Of a DNA stretch of 64,000 nucleotides, positions 59,930 to 64,000 are shown one piece after another (the first letter of the stretch is position 1; each line of letters begins with the position of its first letter). Position numbers and translations under genes: made by a program. Under the pieces are notes generated by a model, which did not search any database, was not told the DNA's origin, and was given only the letters and a program-made list of their open reading frames with translations. The DNA comes from Ruminococcus sp. HUN007 (GTDB lineage: Bacteria; Bacillota; Clostridia; Oscillospirales; Ruminococcaceae): assembly GCF_000712055.1 (NCBI RefSeq), contig NZ_JOOA01000002.1, forward strand, positions 2,950,001 through 3,014,000. The letters run 5' to 3'.

Positions 59930-62161
59930 ATGCCGATAACGTTAATCCGAAACACAAAAGACAACGCAATGCACGGCACAGACAACGGAAAATATACCGG
60001 ATGCCGAATGAAACTTGCAGGAGGTTCATGGTATACAAGAGAAGGCGAACTCAAAGACATCACTGATCTTACCTGTGAACGATGCAAAGAAGTTTTCGCA
60101 ACAAAAATGATCCGCGAAAGCAATAAGGAAGAACTCCGTATTGCAAAAGAAGAAAAGAAACGCTATCAGCGTGCCAAGAAACAGGGCATAGTAAGAGAAG
60201 CTACATATGAAGAATATTTAATGAACAGGGAGGCAGAAGCATCTGCAAAGAGAGACAGCAGGAACGACGAAGCTACTTCCAGCTCCCTCCAGAAACTCAG
60301 AGATGCTATACCGGCAGAAAACGTTCAGCCGGGTCAGCCTGTATTTACTTCATACGGCGGTTCACAGAGCGGACAGGCTCCTGTTGTAACAGCACCGCAG
60401 GCACCATTTGATACATACGGACAGAAACCGGCAGTAACAGCACCGCAGAACATGTTTGATCCATACGCTCAGCAGGCGCCGGCTCAGACAGTTGTTCCGC
60501 CGCAGAACATATTTGACCCGTATGCGCAGAATGCTCCGGCACAGGGTATTACAGCACCGCAGAATATGTTTGATCCGTATTCACAGACACCAGCAGCAAG
60601 CGTACCTCCGTCAATGTTTGACCCGTATGCTCAGAACGGACAGGCTCCTGCACCGCAGAACATGTTTGATCCATATTCAAATGCTGCTCCTTCAGCACCT
60701 GCACAGCAGTCAGTAGTATCAGCACCGCAGGCACCGTTTGATCCATATGCTTATGCACAGCCTCAGAATACATTTGATCCGTTTGCACAGAACAGCAGTG
60801 CACCGTCAAACAGCCTTGAATTCGGTGCGATCTCAGCACCGTCTGAACCGGAAACAAAAACCGAAGAACCTACACCTGTATTCCAGGAATACACAGGAGC
60901 TGCTTCAGTTTCAGTAAATACTCCTGTTCAGAATACATCAGCACAGACATCTTCACCTGAAAACGATGATTTCCTGTCACAGTTTCTTGTTAAACCTCAG
61001 CCTATGCCTGAAACCACTGCTCCTGCAGCGCCGGCTTCAGAACCAGTTACAGCTGAAAACATTGTAAGTGCGACAGATGATATACTTTCACAGTTCAGCA
61101 TTGGCTCTCAGCTTGCCGGACAGCCTGAACACAAGGCTGAACCAGCACCGGCTCAGGCACCTGTTTCCGCAGCAGCAAGAGCAGATGCATCATCATTCTT
61201 CTCAGACAGTATTCCTGTTATCGGAGCAGAATATGCAGGTGCATCTTCAGTAAATTCTGCTGTTACAGAATTCGGTTCACTTAATATTGCTGAACCGGCT
61301 AAGGATGAGTTTGTTGTTCCTGATGTTCCGGTTTATCAGCCTTCAGGAAACAATTATGTTTCACAGAACGTAAATAATTTCAGTAAATCACAGACATCTG
61401 TATTTATGGATGAGCTTGCAGCTCCTGGAACACCATCCGCACAGACTTCTGCTCCGATGAGCAATTTTGCTCAGACAGAATCTATTATGAACGGATTTGA
61501 CTCAGCACCAGTACCATCGACAGATACAATGTCCGGATTTGGCGGTAATGCTCCTGTTCAGCCTGCAGCAAACAGCTTTAACAGCGTTCCGCAGAATCCT
61601 TATGCACAGCCTCAGAATACATATGCACAGCCTCAGAATACATATGCACAGCCTCAGAATACATATGCACAGCCTCAGAATACATATGCTCAGCCTCAGA
61701 ATCCTTATGCACAGCCACAGAATCCATACGCTCAGCCTCAGCAGAGCACAGGATTCCAGATGCCTCAGGGTTACGGCGCACCTGCTCAGGCTTCACGTCC
61801 TGCAGCACCAGCACCTAAGCCGGCTCAGAAGCCTTCTGTATTCGCACCTCATACAGGTACAGCTGATTCTATCGAAGAAGCTCTTCGTCAGCTTGGCGCT
61901 GATGTAGCAGCTCCGCAGAATGCTAATCAGATGCCTGAAAAGGAAGAACTTGTACCTGATTTCGTAGCATATGTTCCGTCATCAAGTAAAGTACTTCATC
62001 AGAGTGCACCGTCTCAGTCTGCTTCTTCAAACGTTCCGAAACGTCCGATTTCAGCAAGAGAAGCAAAGCAGCTTGCAAAAATAGATGCAAAGTTCAAGAA
62101 AGATCTTATCTCAAGAGGTTTCAACCCTAACGAGATCAAGAACGGCAGAAGAGGAAAGTGA
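59930..62161 (+). CDS. Large Pro/Gln/Ala-rich repeat protein of unknown function
   Basis: A 743-residue protein without signal peptide or membrane helix, so probably cytosolic. Residues ~1-70 may fold (GKYTGCRMKLAGGSWYTREG, then LTCERCKEVF with a CxxC). A charged helix (~65-125) follows. Residues ~130-690 are low complexity. Eight copies of an FDPY-type motif (for example PQNMFDPYAQ) lie within ~150-290. Seven tandem QN(T/P)YAQP heptads lie at ~555-603. The C terminus is again charged and helical (SAREAKQLAKIDAKFKKDLI). The middle is expected to be disordered with regular tyrosine stickers, suggesting a scaffold or condensate protein; this is inference. TGGGAGG precedes the ATG. Confidence 0.85.
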   Translation: MPITLIRNTKDNAMHGTDNGKYTGCRMKLAGGSWYTREGELKDITDLTCERCKEVFATKMIRESNKEELRIAKEEKKRYQRAKKQGIVREATYEEYLMNREAEASAKRDSRNDEATSSSLQKLRDAIPAENVQPGQPVFTSYGGSQSGQAPVVTAPQAPFDTYGQKPAVTAPQNMFDPYAQQAPAQTVVPPQNIFDPYAQNAPAQGITAPQNMFDPYSQTPAASVPPSMFDPYAQNGQAPAPQNMFDPYSNAAPSAPAQQSVVSAPQAPFDPYAYAQPQNTFDPFAQNSSAPSNSLEFGAISAPSEPETKTEEPTPVFQEYTGAASVSVNTPVQNTSAQTSSPENDDFLSQFLVKPQPMPETTAPAAPASEPVTAENIVSATDDILSQFSIGSQLAGQPEHKAEPAPAQAPVSAAARADASSFFSDSIPVIGAEYAGASSVNSAVTEFGSLNIAEPAKDEFVVPDVPVYQPSGNNYVSQNVNNFSKSQTSVFMDELAAPGTPSAQTSAPMSNFAQTESIMNGFDSAPVPSTDTMSGFGGNAPVQPAANSFNSVPQNPYAQPQNTYAQPQNTYAQPQNTYAQPQNTYAQPQNPYAQPQNPYAQPQQSTGFQMPQGYGAPAQASRPAAPAPKPAQKPSVFAPHTGTADSIEEALRQLGADVAAPQNANQMPEKEELVPDFVAYVPSSSKVLHQSAPSQSASSNVPKRPISAREAKQLAKIDAKFKKDLISRGFNPNEIKNGRRGK
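61592..61738 (+). repeat. Seven tandem 21-bp repeats inside the repeat-protein gene
   Basis: Each unit encodes QN(T/P)YAQP (CAGAATACATATGCACAGCC type). The first four central units differ by at most one base, which points to recent expansion. Copy number may vary between strains. Confidence 0.9.
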
Positions 62162-62181
62162 CCTCCAGTATAAATAGAGAA

Positions 62182-62213
62182 CAGCGCCCCGTTTCGAAAG
62201 GAACGGGGCGCTG
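62182..62213. terminator. Hairpin after the repeat-protein gene
   Basis: CAGCGCCCCGTT / AACGGGGCGCTG stem. No T-run on the plus strand. Confidence 0.6.
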
Positions 62214-62240
62214 TCATCTGTACAGCTCATATCTGTAAAA

Positions 62241-62272
62241 AACGCTGCGTGATATGTATAACACGCAGCGTT
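62241..62272. terminator. Hairpin between convergent genes
   Basis: AACGCTGCGTG / CACGCAGCGTT stem followed by TTTAAATTT; flanking A and T allow action on both strands. Confidence 0.65.
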
Positions 62273-62296
62273 TAAATTTATAAAGTTATTGTACTG

Positions 62297-63259
62297 TTAC
62301 TTTGCTACAGCGTTTCCAAGGAATGCAGCGCCGATAATACCAGCGTCGTTTCCGAGTTCAGCAATAACGATCTCTGTATTCTTTGCAAGTGATCTTGTGT
62401 AAACTTCCTTTTTAACAAGTTCCTTTACAGGAAGAAGGAGAGGATCACCTTCATTGCATACGCCGCCGCCGATGCAGAGTATGTCAGGCTGGAAGATGTT
62501 GATGATATTAGTGATACCTGCTGCGAGATATGTTATGTACTTGTCTACAACTTCCTTTGCAGACTTGTCGCCTGCACGCATAGCATCGAAAGGAGTTCTT
62601 GCTGTTACCTTGCCGTTCTTCTCAGCTGAGAGCTTCCACATTACGCTGTCCTTGTCAGATTCCATAGCTTCCTTTGACATTCTGATAAGACCTGTAGCAG
62701 ATGAGAATACTTCAAAACATCCCTTGCGTCCGCATGTACACTGAGGACCTGCAGGATCAATAACAATGTGGCCGAGTTCAGCACCGGCATTGTTTGAACC
62801 GGAGTAGATCTTGCCGTCGATGATGATACCGCCGCCGACACCGGTTCCGAGTGTGATGCATATAGCGTTGTTTGCCTTCTTTGCAGCACCGGCAACAAAT
62901 TCACCGTAAGCAGCTGCATTTGCGTCGTTTTCTATGTATACAGGCTTGTCAATGAGCTTGTGAATGTAATCTGCCATAGGAACATTGTCAAATCCTAGGT
63001 TGTTTGAATATACGATAACACCGTTGGCATTGTCCGCGATACCAGGAGTTCCTATACCTACCCATTCGATCTGATCCATTGAAAGTTCGGCTTTCTTTAC
63101 AGCTTCAATAGCTGTCTTTGCCATATCTTCACCGATCTCAGATGCAGGACGAGGACAGTTTGTCTTTGTTGACGTCTTTGCGATGATCTCATAGTTTTCG
63201 TTGACAACACCGGCAGATATGTTTGTACCGCCGAGGTCAATACCTACATAATACTTCAT
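62297..63259 (-). CDS. Glucokinase, ROK family
   Basis: A 320-residue sugar kinase. The phosphate-binding start GIDLGGTNISAGVVN, the catalytic-region YIENDANAAAYGE, GTGVGGGIIIDGKIY and the ROK zinc motif CTCGRKGCFEVFSS are all present. It makes glucose 6-phosphate from glucose and ATP in the cytosol. CGGAGGAAA precedes the ATG at 63259. It is the second gene after the phosphomannose isomerase on the minus strand. Confidence 0.95.
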   Translation of the reverse strand: MKYYVGIDLGGTNISAGVVNENYEIIAKTSTKTNCPRPASEIGEDMAKTAIEAVKKAELSMDQIEWVGIGTPGIADNANGVIVYSNNLGFDNVPMADYIHKLIDKPVYIENDANAAAYGEFVAGAAKKANNAICITLGTGVGGGIIIDGKIYSGSNNAGAELGHIVIDPAGPQCTCGRKGCFEVFSSATGLIRMSKEAMESDKDSVMWKLSAEKNGKVTARTPFDAMRAGDKSAKEVVDKYITYLAAGITNIINIFQPDILCIGGGVCNEGDPLLLPVKELVKKEVYTRSLAKNTEIVIAELGNDAGIIGAAFLGNAVAK

Positions 63260-63278
63260 TTGAATTTCCTCCGTTTAT

Positions 63279-64000
63279 TTAATCTATACGAGTTTTTATA
63301 ATAAGGCAGTTACCCGTGACGGCAGAACTGCCATAACCGGCTGGTATAAAAATGCTGTCGCCGTTTTTCAGATCCATGCTGATGCCCTGTCCTTCCAGAT
63401 GACCGTTTCCTTCAATCACAAGAAGATGCTCAAAGGAAGTACCGTCAGTAAGAAGATCTGCTTTCCGGCTAATGTTAAGCAGGTGTACTGTAAAAATACT
63501 GCATGAGGCAAGCAGTCTTGAAGAATAACCTTCATGCTGAATGGTTTCGAAGGCCGGAAGATTTTCGGCAGGACAAAGCTTTGTCACTTCGCACGCCTTG
63601 TCGATATGGAGATCGCGTTCCTTACCGTTTTTGTCTTTTCTTCCGTAGTCGTATATCCTGTAGGTGATATTTGAGTTCTGCTGTATTTCTGCAATGAGGA
63701 TGCCTTTTCCTATAGCATGCAGTGTACCGGCAGTAATAAAGAATACATCACCTTTTTTTACAGGTACCCGGTTTACTTTTTCAAGGAGAGTGCCTTCAGA
63801 TATCCTTTTCCGGAATTCATCCTTTGATATGTTTTCCTTCATTCCGAAAAGGAGAGATGCGCCTTCCTCACAGTCGATGACATACCACATTTCAGTTTTC
63901 CCGAAGCCGCCTTCATGAGTACGGGCATATGTGTCATCAGGATGCACCTGTACTGAAAGATCATCACATGCATCAATGAGCTTGACGAGAACAGGAAAAT
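63279..64000 (-). CDS. manA: Mannose-6-phosphate isomerase, type I (5' end outside window)
   Basis: A partial zinc enzyme interconverting mannose 6-phosphate and fructose 6-phosphate. Visible from the window edge: LVKLIDACDDLSVQVHPDD with a zinc His, then EMWYVIDCEEGASLLFG, FFITAGTLHAIGKGILIAEI and QQNSNITYRIYDYGR. The reading frame stays open to base 64000, so the start is beyond. It ends 20 bases before glucokinase; the pair probably forms one operon for hexose entry into glycolysis. Confidence 0.93.
   Translation of the reverse strand, partial: FPVLVKLIDACDDLSVQVHPDDTYARTHEGGFGKTEMWYVIDCEEGASLLFGMKENISKDEFRKRISEGTLLEKVNRVPVKKGDVFFITAGTLHAIGKGILIAEIQQNSNITYRIYDYGRKDKNGKERDLHIDKACEVTKLCPAENLPAFETIQHEGYSSRLLASCSIFTVHLLNISRKADLLTDGTSFEHLLVIEGNGHLEGQGISMDLKNGDSIFIPAGYGSSAVTGNCLIIKTRID

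Noticed and set aside
61592..61738. CRISPR-like repetition
   Set aside because: Units are contiguous 21-bp codon repeats with no unique spacers and lie within a reading frame.

Overview
The window reads as the chromosome of an anaerobic, Gram-positive, cellulosome-forming gut or rumen bacterium of the Ruminococcaceae, most like Ruminococcus flavefaciens or a close relative. Four proteins carry a type I dockerin. One of them is a xylan-degrading GH43-CBM6-CBM22-dockerin-CE1 enzyme. The housekeeping synteny (miaB-ylbF, mutS-mutL-miaA-hfq, sepF-divIVA-ileS-lspA-rluD, ftsEX-ctp) is of the Clostridia/Bacilli type. Most promoters are sigma-A-like with 17-nt spacers. I saw no rRNA, tRNA, CRISPR array or prophage.

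Layout. 1-4.8 kb: the end of a GH25-like lysozyme with a dockerin, an aldo/keto reductase, a large secreted dockerin protein of unknown function, then a repeat-rich gap holding palindromes, a 117-bp MITE-like element and a dead minus-strand gene that kept its promoter. 4.8-12.2 kb: an AAA ATPase/PD-(D/E)XK protein, a cysE plus rhodanese-TtcA sulfur operon, an SPFH plus ribbon-helix-helix operon with a palindromic operator, and a second AAA/PD-(D/E)XK gene preceded by a fossil of a third. 12.2-20.2 kb: a TIGR01440 protein, deoC, a 5'-truncated serpin, a lysozyme-like dockerin protein, a TM2 protein and the GH43-CE1 enzyme.

20.3-33.4 kb: tRNA modification and mismatch repair (miaB, ylbF, an M23 hydrolase, an inserted DUF2262-like gene, mutS, mutL, miaA, hfq), a HlyD-like membrane protein and a frameshifted yggS. 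33.4-41 kb: sepF, divIVA, ileS, lspA, rluD and a split transketolase. 41-49.5 kb: a divergent D-Ala-D-Ala ligase, DUF1934, a PucR-type regulator, ftsE, ftsX (no standard start codon), an S41 protease, greA and a lysyl-tRNA synthetase carrying an EMAPII-type tRNA-binding domain. 49.5-54.4 kb: membrane proteins of unknown role, a phosphoesterase and a DacF-like protein without its catalytic Ser and Lys.

54.4-64 kb: a small minus-strand protein faced by a strong antisense promoter, a LacI regulator with an operator, a sugar ABC transporter without its own ATPase, a 743-residue Pro/Gln/Ala-rich repeat protein, and glucokinase plus mannose-6-phosphate isomerase on the minus strand. Together these suggest extracellular hemicellulose breakdown, oligosaccharide import and phosphorylation. 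The less ordinary items are the repeat protein, the dead DacF, the AUA-start ftsX, the LysRS fusion, the SPFH/RHH operon and the AAA/PD-(D/E)XK paralogs with their fossil.
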